Shown here: positions 25,756-39,822 of the stretch, piece by piece
Layout of the letters: every line of letters starts with the position of its first letter
How positions within the stretch are numbered: position 1 is the first letter of the stretch
Translations under genes and position numbers: made by a program
Assembly: GCA_025093555.1 (NCBI GenBank)
Contig: JAIWNF010000068.1
Location: 62,001 to 126,000 of the forward strand
DNA: 64,000 nucleotides
DNA from: Circinella umbellata
Lineage: Eukaryota > Mucoromycota > Mucoromycetes > Mucorales > Lichtheimiaceae
Direction: 5' to 3'
The notes under the pieces: model-generated
The model's input: the letters and a program-made list of their open reading frames with translations, nothing else
What the model was told of the DNA's origin: nothing
Database searches by the model: none

Positions 25756-25815
25756 TCGCGTCCTTTTTTTTTTAATTTCAAACAAAAAGTAGACAATACA
25801 AATTGCGCGTCGCGT
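25756..25815 (+). promoter_or_regulatory. CG-rich MCB/E2F-like motifs before ASF1
   Basis: TCGCGTC at 25756-25762 and GCGCGTCGCGT at 25805-25815 lie about 100 and 50 bp before the ASF1 start. CG-rich words are rare in this AT-rich DNA. MCB (ACGCGT) and E2F-type (TTTSGCGC) sites drive G1/S genes in fungi, and ASF1 is such a gene; binding is inferred. Confidence 0.4.
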
Positions 25816-25859
25816 TTTTTCTTGTTTCTTTTAAAAAAACACCACACAAATCACACATA

Positions 25860-26901
25860 ATGTCTCTTGTCAACATTTTAAACATTACTGTATTGGATAA
25901 TCCTGCTTCCATTACAAGTCCTCTTCAGTTTGAAATTACATTTGAGTGCAATGCTGAACTTCAAGATGGTAAGCTATTTTTTTTTTATTTTCTCTCTATT
26001 GACCCTTATTATCATTGTTATTGTCATCAACCACTTTCTTTTTAAAAAAATACTATTGTCTTTTTGCTAACACATTTTAATTTAAAATGCACCGAAAAAA
26101 AATAATGGAAAAGATTTGGAGTGGCGTATGATTTATGTTGGTTCAGCTGAAAGTCAAGAATATGATCAAGTCCTTGATTCCATTATGGTTGGACCTGTTC
26201 CTGTTGGTGTCAACAAGTTTGTCTTTTCAGTAAGTTTTTCTTTTTTTTTCTTTTTTCTTTTTGTTTGTTGGAATTATTCTAAAAATATTATAATTACCAT
26301 AACAATTTATTATATAGGCTGGTCCACCAAAACTTGAACTTTTGCCTCAAAAGGACCTTCTTGAGGTAACGGTAGTACTTTTAAGCTGTTTGTACCACGA
26401 AAAGGAATTTGTTCGTGTCGGATATTATGTGAACAATGAATATGTTGATGAAGCTTTGCGCGAAACTCCACCAGAGCAAGCACAAATCGATAAGTTGCAA
26501 CGAAACATTTTGGCAGATAAACCCAAAGTCACCAGGTAAAAAAGGAAGAAAAAACAAAATTGAGCGAGAAAAAAAAGAATGGTCATACTAAATAGGTTTT
26601 CATTTTATTTTTGATTTAGATACACCATCGATTGGTAAACAATTGAAGTTTCCTTTAAGAGAAATTGTGGCATGGATGATAACATATAAATATTTATATG
26701 ATTGATAATTAACACGTGCAAAATATTTATATTCATAGGTCAAACCCACAACAAACCGATATCGCAGCCGAAGGAGCATCCGGTCAAACTGACCAGGTAA
26801 TTTTATATTTATCATAAACAAGGGTAACCAAAGGCGAAAGAGAAAAAACAAGGGAACTAATAATTTAATTCGTACCAATTTAGGATATGATGGTCCAGTA
26901 A
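25860..26901 (+). CDS. ASF1: histone chaperone ASF1
   Basis: Exons: 25860-25968, 26114-26229, 26318-26535, 26620-26634, 26739-26796, 26884-26901 (177 aa). ASF1 binds the H3-H4 dimer and hands it to CAF-1 and HIR during replication-coupled and independent chromatin assembly. The core is plainly conserved: [10 protein letters not shown], then [59 protein letters not shown] and [12 protein letters not shown] 15-nt exon supplies YTID and most of W, which aligns with the family continuation VTRF(H/N)I.W after the VTR motif. Skipping it keeps frame but loses that strand. The acidic C-terminal tail typical of yeast Asf1 is short here. The nearest gene downstream converges on it. Confidence 0.93.
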
Positions 26902-27226
26902 CTGGATGAATTTTGAAGATGTTGGGGGAAGGGATACCCGGATTATATGTGCGTGTTATGTGTTTTTTTTTTGTATGGAAAAATGCAAACATATTCTTTT
27001 TTTTTTTAAAAAAAAACTAGTTAACTTATTGTTATTGTTGTTATGAAAAAAAAAAGATAGCAAATACAGCAATACTACATACATTCATTATTATAATTAT
27101 TATGTAAAAGAAATTATACTAAAAAAAATTAACAAAAAAAAAAAGAGAGAGGAAGTAGGAATATGGACATTGGAACGATCAAAAATGGGTAAATGTTATG
27201 GGGGTATGAAGAGAAATGGATAAGTT
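26902..27226. other. convergent 3' intergenic region
   Basis: Short AT-rich spacer with poly-A and poly-T runs between ASF1 (+) and the coiled-coil gene (-). Nothing else seen. Confidence 0.6.
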
Positions 27227-29406
27227 TTATTTCTCCATGATTGCATCTGGGCCTTGCCATAAATTAATGAGAATAGCAGCCACTAGCACTAATGAGAAAC
27301 GACACCATTGACATAAACCACGGAAAAGACCTCGTAAGATCCAACGTGCACTGTCACTTATTCCAGATGGCATTTCATCGTGGAGTGTTTCCGTACTGTC
27401 TGAGTACTCAGTGTAACGTCTCCCATTTCCGTTGTAACGGCAATCAAAAGACGTAAATAACAATTCTGAAGAGAGTCTTGGGTATAGATTATAAGAGTCA
27501 TATACACTCCCGGATCCACCAGGGGAAAACATATCAAAGTCCATAATGCTACCACCCTTGATATTGATACTTTTTACACTGCATGACTTGGTGCTATTGG
27601 AACTACCATTGTTGGCGCTACTCTTGATGTAGCGCGCAGCCTCTTGGACTATTGAATTCTCTTTAAAACCAGTTGATGTTATAAGGGTCTCTAGTGCGTA
27701 TTCAGCCGGTGCTCTGTAGAATGGTGCTAAATTGTGTTCCGTCAGGCTTGCAACATCACGCAGTTTGGTCAACGATAAACATGATTCAGAATCAGAAGAG
27801 CCTATATGCCCTTCATTTTCATCATTGTGTCTTGCCTTTTCTTCAACAATATTGTCGAATCGCTTGTTGTTGTCGTCGTTATCGTCATGGTGTTGTAAAT
27901 TTTTGAACCATGCATTTTCCAATTCACCTAAAAGACTTTGTTTCGGTGTGGTCATCCGTAACTCTTGCACATTACATGAGAGTCTTCGACCACAATTTCT
28001 AACTGCAGATGATGCCACCACCATAAAAGAGCTGCTGCCGCATTCACTAGGCGATGGAGATGGTTTAGGTGACCATCCAATACCTCGATCTCGTAAACGT
28101 GACAAAATAGTGCGATGATCTTCCAAACTCGTAGTTAATTCTTCAATATGCTTAAATTGGCGTTGGTAGGCTTCCTGTAAATTGTCATACCCTTGTTGTG
28201 TAAATTGAAAATGATGAAATTGCTGGCGTAAATTGTCGAGATCTGAAAGGGACTTTTGTAATTTATCTTCAATAGTATTTTTAGCATACGCAAGACTTTC
28301 ATTTTCTGATTGCATCTGTGCCATCTTTTCGGCAAGCTCTTCGGCTATCCATCGATCATCATCGCCTTCGTTACACAAATAAGGCGTTCCTTGGTTTGGG
28401 CCATCATTGTTATTGTTTTGGTTTAGGCGTGCTGCTGCTCGTTCCTGCCGAGCATTCCTAGATTCTTCCAATTCTTGGATTTTGTAAACAGCACATTCAA
28501 GGTTACTTTTTAAAAGGTCGATTTCATTTTGTAATTTTCGTGCTTGTTTTTCATTAGCCTGACCCGTTGCTGCTGATTCATTCAAGGCACTATCGAGCAT
28601 ATGCTGCATCTCTGTGTTTTTACGTTCTAGTGCTTCGATTAGTGCCTCGCGTGCATTTTGACTTGATATCAGTCGCATGGTAGCGTCATTGTAATCATCG
28701 TCATTGTAATCTTTTTCATCTTCATCTTGACTCCCATGAGCACTATCCCAGCCACCATCATCGATCGACGGTGATGGTAAACTTTGATTGCATTGATTTA
28801 CTTGCTGTAATAAATCTTCATATTTTGATTTTAAAGACATGTTATTATCAAGTAATGACTTGCCAATTTCGGCTGCCAGTGCGAGGTCTATGACGATATA
28901 AGTAAAATAGTTTATTATATTTGTATGTTAATTTTTTTTTTTACTCCAGCTACAATTTGATGATGATATTGATGACTGATTGAATATAATACATCACTGC
29001 GTGTTTATGCATGCATACGCACGCCCCCTCTTACCCCTTTTTATCGTTCTACTAATTTTCTTTTTCCTTTTTTTTCAACACCCCTTTTTTTTCTCTTCCC
29101 CCACACTACTTTCTCTCATTCGCATTCACATACACAAATATTCTATCTCTCACATCATTATAGAGTACACAGTTAAAAAAAAAGCAGTACTACTGTTTTT
29201 TTTATATTACCTTTGTCTTTTTCACGAAGTGAGGAATACGCGTTCTTTAACAACGCTGTTAGTTCAGTAGATGATTTATCAGCTACCCAAGAAAATGATG
29301 ACATAAAAGAAGCTGTTGATATTGCTCCTGGTGAAACAGGTTCTGTGTTTGGTACTCGTTGTTGTGATAAAGTGGAAAGTGGCGGAGGTGTATTACGACG
29401 AAGCAT
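27227..29406 (-). CDS. tail-anchored coiled-coil protein with AAxxG (CC1-box-like) motif
   Basis: Exons: 29211-29406 and 27227-28887 (618 aa), joined across a 323-nt intron. After a Pro/Ser-rich head (residues 1-50) a long coiled coil begins. At the exon junction it reads DLALAAEIGKSLLDNN followed by MSLKSKYEDLL. This resembles the CC1 box (AAxxG) of BICD, BICDR, HAP1 and TRAK adaptors, which binds dynein light intermediate chain. Heptad-rich segments continue to about residue 310, broken by acidic patches. A Ser/Asn-rich region follows. The C-terminus is a single hydrophobic segment, WCRFSLVLVAAILINLW, with few residues after it, so the protein is probably tail-anchored in an organelle or nuclear membrane. 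A membrane-to-dynein linker is inferred; no named fungal orthologue is recognised. Confidence 0.7.
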
Positions 29407-30286
29407 ATTGGCTATTGTTATTATTGTTGTTTATGTACAGTTGCAAAATGTGTATGTTATTTAAAAGAGTGTGTAAAATATTCAAATGTTATAATATAAA
29501 AAGTGAAGAGGAAAAAAGAAAGAGAAAAGAAGAAAATAAAGGGAGAAAAAGAGAAGTGAAATAAATATCGGAGGGACCTTTTCAAAAGGCTGTAAAAAAA
29601 CGAGTTTTTTTTTTGTCTATATGTATCCATTACACATATTTAAGTATCCCATATACAACATGTATACACACCCACCATTCCCCATTATTGAGCTGCGTCA
29701 TTAAATGGTGCCCATTATCCATTACATATCTTTTATTAAGCTACATTGTGATATAATAGTTCCTTTACTTTTCTGTACAACCATTTATGCATACGAATCT
29801 TGCTAATCGGTTTTCCCTTTTCGATAGTGAATGGCGAGTACAGCAAACATCTTCTTCTTTTTTGTATTTCTGGTTTTATCAGTTGCTGCAGTAAAGTATT
29901 GTCGTACCAACTTTTTTAAAAGATAATGGTCTGTGAACAAGATGATGTCTATCACATGTTTATTCGGACTGATCTCTTTTTGGTGACTTTTTTGTTGAGG
30001 TAATAATAAAAAAGCAAACAGGCAATTATCCTATTTCCTCCTTTTTCCACTCCTCCTTCTTTTCCACTATATAATCCCCATTCTTGCACTCAATATATCT
30101 TTTGTATTTTACATCTGTCTGAGTTCTTGATTGCTTATTTTTTGAAATGAAATAAGTAAGAAAATATGTCATCATATATATAAAAAAGAACTACATTTTT
30201 ATTTAATTGACTTTATTACATGTTATTAAAAAGAAAAATCCAGGAGAAGATAAACCTGGTGTCATTTTTTTCCTTACTTTTTTTTT
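29407..30286. other. promoter region of the coiled-coil gene
   Basis: AT-rich region upstream of the minus-strand coiled-coil gene and downstream of the small gene at 30287. Purine-rich on the + strand at 29500-29560 (pyrimidine leader of the minus gene). No other coding sequence found. Confidence 0.5.
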
Positions 30287-30739
30287 TTACGATAAATTAA
30301 TAAATCTGTTTTTTTTTTGACATATGACCTGCTTCTCCTCAACTCCTTTTGTCTCCATAGCAACATGGGTCGTCATAGCATGTGAAATAAAATATGTTCT
30401 GATGCCCTTGAAAGCATGATTGGAGTAATCAACCAGCTCTTTCCATTCTTTTAACGATAACCATTGAATAAAAAAACACAAAGAATTAATCTTTCCTCCT
30501 AATTTTTTTTTCTCTAGCTGGGGAATAAAATGATTGGGTAACGAAATAAAAAGAGACGATCCAGTCGAGCTTTGCGTAACGCAAGTTCTAAAATTAACTC
30601 TTGGATAAATTGCTTCAATATATCTCTCCGCTTGCGGGGTGTAATGGTGTATGCCGCAGTTCTTTTGACAGAGAAAAAAAAAACCAAAGGGGAAAAATGA
30701 TACGCGTTTTATTTTTCAGGGTATAATCAATACCAACAT
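30287..30739 (-). CDS. small uncharacterised protein, about 126 aa
   Basis: A stop-free minus-strand frame runs from 30661 down to the TAA at 30287 (125 codons), long for DNA this AT-rich. It is not AUG-started at its 5' end. A start can be supplied by ATG 30739-30737: exon 30734-30739, intron 30662-30733 (donor GGTATTG, acceptor after a T-rich tract and CAAAAG), keeping phase. The peptide reads NCGIHHYTPQAERYIEAIYP, then LFISLPNHFIPQLEKKKLGG and WLSLKEWKELVDYSNHAFKG. It has no signal peptide or membrane span. No family is recognised. The body is fairly secure; the first exon is a guess and further upstream exons are possible. Confidence 0.45.
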
Positions 30740-31302
30740 GGTTCTCTTGAAGTAATGTTTCTAAATGATCAGTTTACTGTCATGCTTCTCCCTTGAATTT
30801 TTTTTCACACCACATTTATACACATACATTGATTAGTACCTCAAGACAATCAATTTATACAACTTGTTGGTGGCGGGTTCTAATTTTTTTTTTTGTTTCC
30901 ACTTTTGTGTTACGCGAACTTAAAGAGAGAGAAAAGTTCATACAAGGCGGGTTTGATGATGGTAACTTTTTTTTCTTTTTTAGCGCCACCCTCTCTATTC
31001 ACTCGTAATCTTTTCTTTCTTTACCAACTCTCTTTTTTTCTTTATGACTCTGTTGTAAACCAGTCCTTCCTTTGATTATTTTCCTTGTCTTCTTTCTCTC
31101 TCCTCTTTATAAACACTTCTTCTTTAACCCTCGTTATACAGTCATTCCTTTATAAAACAAATCATTCCTTTTTTATCAATCCCTCTATATCTCTTTTCCT
31201 CCTTAGAATAATTCCTTTTCTCTACTATTAGTCCTCCTTTTACTTACTCTTCTTTCTTCTCTTTCTTCTCTGCTCTGAAAAAAAAAGAAAACGAATCTCA
31301 TC
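30740..31302 (+). promoter_or_regulatory. promoter and leader of the homeodomain gene
   Basis: A TATAAAA box at 31151-31157 lies about 150 bp before the start and is followed by an almost pure C/T leader (31060-31280) ending AAAAAAGAAAACGAATCTCATC before ATG 31303. The left part also serves as promoter for the minus-strand small gene. Confidence 0.5.
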
Positions 31303-32836
31303 ATGAACCACATGAATCACCCTTCACTGTTAACCGCGAGCGCTAATGTCCCCTCTCAACAACAACTTCACCACCACCAGGAACAATCTCAACAACAACC
31401 AAAAAAACGTACTCGCGTAACACCTTCGCAACTTACCATTTTAGAAGAAACTTTTGCCATTAGTGCAACACCAGACAGTAAGATGCGTAAACAATTAGCA
31501 CAAAAACTTCAAATGCCTGAACGATCCATTCAGATTTGGTTTCAAAACAGAAGAGCCAAAGTAAAAATGTTACAGAAGCGTGCAATAATGCGAGAAGAAC
31601 AAGAAGCAGCTAAAGCTCGATTATATGCAGAAGCAGCAGCTTATGTTCATAATCATCATCACCAACCTTATTGGTATCCACGTAGGTCACATCATCAACA
31701 TCCACCATTTCCTCCTCCACCACCCGCAAAAGTACCAATTCAACGTGCATGGAGTTCTGATGTTATTTCATCTAATAATTCTACTACTTCCTCTGCACAA
31801 CATCATTCTCACCCAACACCTCCTACATCTTCTTCTTCAACTACTACAACAAATACAATTCCAGTGACAACATCAGTAGCTACTCAACATCAAATACCAA
31901 CGCCACATCAACAAACAAATACATATCCTCCTCCCGCATTTGCGGCGCCACCTCTTCCACCACCACCTTTTACAACAGCTACACCTCCACTTCCACTATA
32001 TATTGTACCAAATGAAACTATGGGTTATCCAGACGAAATGGATGATATGAGATTCAGACGAATTGGTAAATTATTTTTTCCATCAGCACGAGGATTTTTT
32101 TATTGTTAATATTTGATACTATGAAAACTAAATTGCCAACAACTTTTATACAATATACTTATATATCTATATAGATAGTGAACCCGCTCCAATGATTCAT
32201 GATGGATCACTTTCACTCGCTGGTGATGCTTCGACGATTCCTGAAAGTGGTCTTATCACAGCCAGTGCTCTCACTGTAGGTACTTGGCATCGCATGAAAA
32301 TCACACAGCAAGATTTGCTGTGCCACTATCATTCCACAGAACGAACATTTGCATGGCATATCCGAGATAGCGACTATCATTTTAAAATGGTAGTTTCTTT
32401 TGATACAATTGCCTCGATCGAAATTAATACATTACCGGATAATGTGTCAGCAGATATTCATTTAGATTTGGCTGAACCACCATTATTCTTTATGGAAAAT
32501 GGTGGTGATAATAATTGGATTCAATGTAGTGATTTTACTGAAGGAATGCAAGCGACTTGCATTCTTCGGCATACAATCAGAGGATTAACTGCTGATTTAC
32601 GCCAAGAATTATTTAATATTGCTAGTTTGGATGATGGATTGTGTCAAGTTACTCAGTTTTTTACGACACCCAACACAACAACGCCTTCAGTAGCAATCAT
32701 GGCAGCAGCACAAGCAGCAGGTGTAGCCTCATCATCTGAACCACCGTCCGTTTTTGATCAAAATTTATTATGGAGACATCAAAGTTTACCATTAGGATTT
32801 GGTTGGACGGGAGATGAGACTTCGTCTTCCTTTTGA
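31303..32836 (+). CDS. homeodomain transcription factor
   Basis: Exons: 31303-32065 and 32175-32836 (474 aa). The homeodomain covers about residues 34-90, with recognition helix RSIQIWFQNRRAKVKM (WFQNRRAK at about 79-86). It is a typical 60-residue type, not TALE. A His/Pro/Ser/Thr-rich low-complexity middle follows. The second exon encodes a folded-looking domain (ALTVGTWHRMKITQQDLLCH, then FAWHIRDSDYHFKMVVSFDT) and a C-terminal part with LRHTIRGLTADLRQELFNIA. Fungal homeobox regulators of the Pho2/Phx1/Hoy1 kind share this N-terminal homeodomain plus long tail, but I cannot place it in a named subgroup. It presumably binds DNA in the nucleus to control growth or nutrient genes. Confidence 0.85.
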
Positions 32837-33409
32837 ATGAACTTAGTCCCCAATATTATATTATTATCATTATTATTATTATAATCACTTGTTAAAATTA
32901 TCCAAGCAAAAAACAACAAAAACAATGTCACTATATATTATTTACATTGCATCAATTCAACTTTATCTTTTTATTCATTCATTCGCCCAACCATTCACTC
33001 ACAAACATAACCCATTTTTCTTCTTTATTTGCTACCTTTTTTCCCATTTTATTAACTTTTATTTTCTAAACAAACAATCAATCGAATACGTATCATAATT
33101 TTAGAGCTGTTCCTCCCCATCTTCTAAACATTCTCTCTCTTGCTTTCACTCTTGTTCTCCTTATATATATATATATATATATCATTACAACAATTAGCAC
33201 CTCTACACAAATGCATATCTTATTATTAAAATTAAAAAACAAAAAACAAACGTTATAGACTTTTTCAATATCTAACCAAAAAAAACAAAAACAAACACAA
33301 ACGCGGTTGAAAATTTTCGCGCCAATATATTTTATTGTAAGAAAAAAAAACGCGGTATCTTTTTTAGGTTCCTTTGAAAAGTTTCGCGTTTCCTTTTCAA
33401 AAAATAATA
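32837..33409. promoter_or_regulatory. intergenic region with Dpb2 promoter
   Basis: Homeodomain gene 3' region, a (TA)n run at 33160-33182, then the Dpb2 promoter. Near its end are E2F-like TTTCGCGCC at 33315-33323, ACGCGG at 33350-33355, and TTTCGCG at 33382-33388. They lie about 95, 60 and 25 bp before the start. Dpb2 is a replication gene, so G1/S control by E2F/MBF-type factors is plausible. Confidence 0.45.
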
Positions 33410-35937
33410 ATGAGTACACCACAACAAATTAGACGACTTACCTATATTGCTTTTACCAAAGGGCATAACTTTCATCTCAAAACGGAAGCGACCAATTACC
33501 TTGCCGAATTATTAAAGAATGACACAAACGCAGCAGACACAATCAAAAAGATCGCACAAGGTTATTTGAAACAATTTCAAAATGAGCCTATTGTTAGTAA
33601 AGATGCTTTAAAAATAGTTGTAATGAATATGCAACAAAAGAAAGCCCAAGTTAACGAGCCAACACCTTTTACACGCACAAATGAAGAAACTGACACACAG
33701 CAACTTGATAATGATCTAAAAATAATGTCAATTGATGATCGAGTCGATGTCACACAACACTTTGACGTTGTGAATGCCTTTGATATGCCAAGACTAAGGT
33801 ACAATCCTGTTAGAAAAACATTTACTACGTAAGTATACATACACACATATATATATTTCTATAAAAAGAGTCCATAATAGGTAGCTAATATGTCTATATA
33901 TACATATATTAGGTGTCCAGATAAAGCAGTATTATTAGGGGGAGCAAATGAAAAGGCAGCTTTGTTTCGTGATCGATTCGATATTATTAAACAACGGCTC
34001 ATGCACAACGAAAACTTTTGCCCACCTTCAACACATGTATCAGATAATGACTCATATTTAAAAGTAACTATATCTATTCTTGTTAATTAATGTGTTACTA
34101 TAAAAACAAACATCACTAAGTTATAGTCAAAATATTAGATTACACCTATCAAAACCCTTATTGGTCGAGATCGAGAATATTTCTTATTATTTGGCATGTT
34201 GACACAACTGGAAGAAGGAAAAGTATTCTTAGAAGACGACGATGCACATGTAGAGTTGGATCTTTCAGATTGTGAGGTAGTTTTTTTTTATTTTTCAAAT
34301 GAAAAAGGCAGATAATCCAGTACATGTTTCTAACGTTCTTGGGATGCTTTTGAATAATAGTTACCTAAATCTGGAATGTTTACGGACGGAACATTTGTTT
34401 TAGCTGAAGGCTACTATGGAGATGATCATATATTCCATGCCCAAGAAATCAGTTTTCCACCCGCTGAATCTCGCGCAATGGCAGAGTAAGTCGTATATTT
34501 TGAATATGATTTTTTTTACGTTATAAAATGAAACTTTGGACTGAAATTTTCTCTTTATCAGTACTTATTATTCTGGTGTTGATTTCCTTGGAATAAGTAA
34601 ATTAAAGATAGAAGAGGTAATAATACATAAGTAAGCTGCTTGAAAAAAAAAGAGTACAATAAGAGTCTGAATTGAGTAAATTGATATTCTTAAAAAAAAA
34701 TAGGATCGGCTGAGAGCAGAAGAAGTCGCCAATACAAATGTGTTCTTCGTTATTTTATCTGACGTGCATCTCGACGAACCACGGGTAAATACATCTCATA
34801 AACCCAATGAGGTTTTTGAAGGGAATCATGGAGAAAACGAAGGGAAAAAAATAAAATATTAACTATTTCTGCTTGATAATAATATCAAAAAGGTCATGGC
34901 TGGATTGCGTCGAGTATTTGAAGGTTATGAAAATGATACACAAATCCCATTAGCATTTATTCTTTGTGGTGATTTTTGTAAAGATAGTTCTATCGATCCA
35001 GATGTATATAAAGGTAGTTATAGGCATATTCTAGCTTGATGATCCATCAACGTATTTTTTTATTAAACAATAAACTTTAGATAATTTTTCCGCATTAAGT
35101 GACCTGATTCAAGAATTCCGAGGAATCGCAACACATTCATATTTTGTGTTTATACCAGGAAGTAAAGATCCATCCATGGCTGGAAATAGTCTACCACAAA
35201 CATCTATCCCTGATTGGTTTACTACACGTATGAGAGTGAGAGTGCGACGTGCTATTTTTGCATCTAATCCATGTCGGTAAGTTAATAATATAAAAAAAAT
35301 CTATAAGAAAAAGAAAATTTAAAAGTGAAACATATAGGATACGTTATTGTACACAAGACATTGTCATCTTTCGAGAAAATCTATTTAGTAGATTATGGCG
35401 AAATTCTCTTAAATTCCCTCAAATGACCGAAGAAGATCCTACTAATCATGTAAGTATAAAATGTTCAAAGTACAAAAAGAGTAAGAAAACTCATCAAATG
35501 AAATTCGATACAGATCGTACGGACAGTAATTGATCAAGGCCATTTATGCCCAATTCCACTATCAGTAAGACCGATCTTTTGGTCATTTGATCATGCTTTA
35601 CGATTATACCCCCTTCCACATGCGGTAAGTTCGGTATTTTTTTAAGCTTCAATATGAGATAGCTAAGACTGACATATGAACTATAATGATTTTTTATTAG
35701 CTCATATTGGCAGATCAATGTGAACAATTTGGCACGACTTACGAAGGTACACATTGTATTAGCCCGGGTAGTTTCCCGGCTTCTGATTTTTCATGGAGAA
35801 CATATTATCCAGCGACACGGGTATCAGCGAAATGGTAAATAGAAATTTTATACCTGAAAGAAGGGAGGAAAAAGAAAGGAGGAAAGAATAGGACTAATTT
35901 TCATTTATCTATTTATAATAGTACTTTGCCAGCATAA
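33410..35937 (+). CDS. DPB2: DNA polymerase epsilon subunit B (Dpb2/POLE2)
   Basis: Twelve exons: 33410-33828, 33913-34063, 34139-34276, 34361-34485, 34562-34616, 34704-34784, 34893-35013, 35081-35276, 35338-35449, 35514-35624, 35701-35834, 35922-35937 (552 aa); every junction is in phase. Dpb2 is the essential second subunit of the leading-strand polymerase and links it to the CMG helicase. The N-terminal helical domain starts [18 protein letters not shown]. The B-subunit phosphodiesterase-like domain shows the degenerate motifs [15 protein letters not shown] and [13 protein letters not shown], then [21 protein letters not shown] and the C-terminal block [20 protein letters not shown]. The family is catalytically inactive. 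An in-frame ATG at 33374 exists, but 33410 matches the family start. Confidence 0.93.
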
Positions 35938-37299
35938 AACATGAAGATTTATTGCTTTGATGGTAAAGAAGATCATGTTCTCATTCTCGTCTTTGAGTTA
36001 TATTGTATATAATAATGAAATTATAACAGCAAACAAAAAAAATTGAACTGATTCATAATTCATAACTTTAACATCCATCTTTTTATCATCATTATACAAG
36101 ATAGAGTAAAAAATTAACAACTGTTTCTGCAGATAATAGTAATAATAATAATATAATGAAATACGAATCATTTTTTTTTTTGCTTGTTTTTCCACTTGCT
36201 TTATTTTACGTGGCTAATTAAAAACAATCTGTACGTTGTTTAATTGATGTTTTTAGTATGGTTCTTTATCCATGATAATGTGTTCGTAAAATTCACATTA
36301 TCATGGATGGGGATAACTTCAAAATGCGAACACTATTTCAAAGCTGGTGGGTATATTAAAACTGCACGTATTGTTTTAAAATTAATTCTCTGCAAACGGC
36401 TGCGGTGTAAAACAAGTATACAGTATAAGAAAGAAAGACCAAGCGTTCGCTACTGAGATGAATAATAAGTGTTTGTCGAAATTGTTGAGATCAATTATGT
36501 ATCGAAAGAAGTGACCTGGTTAAATCTAGTCTTTTTTTGTAAACAGTCATACGTTGTTGAAAGACATATTTCTTTACCATCCTATACTAACAGATTTTTT
36601 TAAGGCGCAAGTAGAAAAACTAGTAGAATTGTTCATGAACGTCAAAACAAAGAAAAACTGATACTTACCTTGGTTACCCTCAGGTTTCTATTTCTTTGGC
36701 ATGAAGATGTATGTCAAGTGCGAAAAAACGTAGGGCTATTTAAGGTTATTGTTGGCAAATATATAAACTGCTGCTAACAGCAGGAAAGGGAGAAAAAATT
36801 AGACAAAGTTGATAAGTACATGTAAATAGGTGGGAAGAAACTATTGGGGTCGCGTATATCTATTTATGGAGGACTATGGACAAATGGCCTTTACATAACA
36901 TAAGTTGTCAGGTTTTTTTTTTCCTTTTTTTCATCGGTATTTTTTTTTAATATTTCTCCTTTATTCCCCATAGCATTATTAGATCTTTTAAACATTTCTA
37001 TTGCCAGTAAACCATATAGTCCTTTGTATTTTTCACATGATATCTACCAAATTAGGTATCTGAAGCAACATACTTGGAAAAATATTCCTTTTGAACGCTT
37101 TATTTTTATACAAAATGTCCTTTTCCATAATAGCCTGTAAAAAAAACTAGTAATTTGCACGACCTAAAGCATTTGATAGCTAAAGTTGCTATATTGTGCA
37201 CTCGCATTACCAGTAATAAAAAGGCCGAAAATTACTCCTATTATCCATAGTTATTAACGAATGGTCGGTTATTAACCTCTTGTTATCTTTGTATTTTAT
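35938..37299. other. convergent intergenic DNA with a perfect hairpin
   Basis: Between Dpb2 (+) and the GH43 gene (-). No coding frame is accepted. A perfect 15-bp inverted repeat, ATCCATGATAATGTG at 36268-36282 and its complement at 36294-36308 with an 11-nt loop, is the only strong structure. Confidence 0.55.
36268..36308. repeat. perfect 15-bp stem hairpin
   Basis: Arms at 36268-36282 and 36294-36308 pair without mismatch around an 11-nt loop. There is no T-run after it, and it lies about 330 bp past the Dpb2 stop. It could be a MITE scar or a structured 3' element. Confidence 0.6.

Positions 37300-39822
<2,523 letters not shown>

Noticed and set aside
26620..26640. ASF1 ending early by reading through exon 4 (YTIDW then stop)
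   Set aside because: A GTAAAC donor inside the last codon and a downstream acceptor allow continuation in phase to a later stop; kept only as a possible isoform.
36244..36456. 70-codon + strand frame after Dpb2
   Set aside because: It reads straight through the perfect hairpin, has no splice context and no recognisable composition of a protein.
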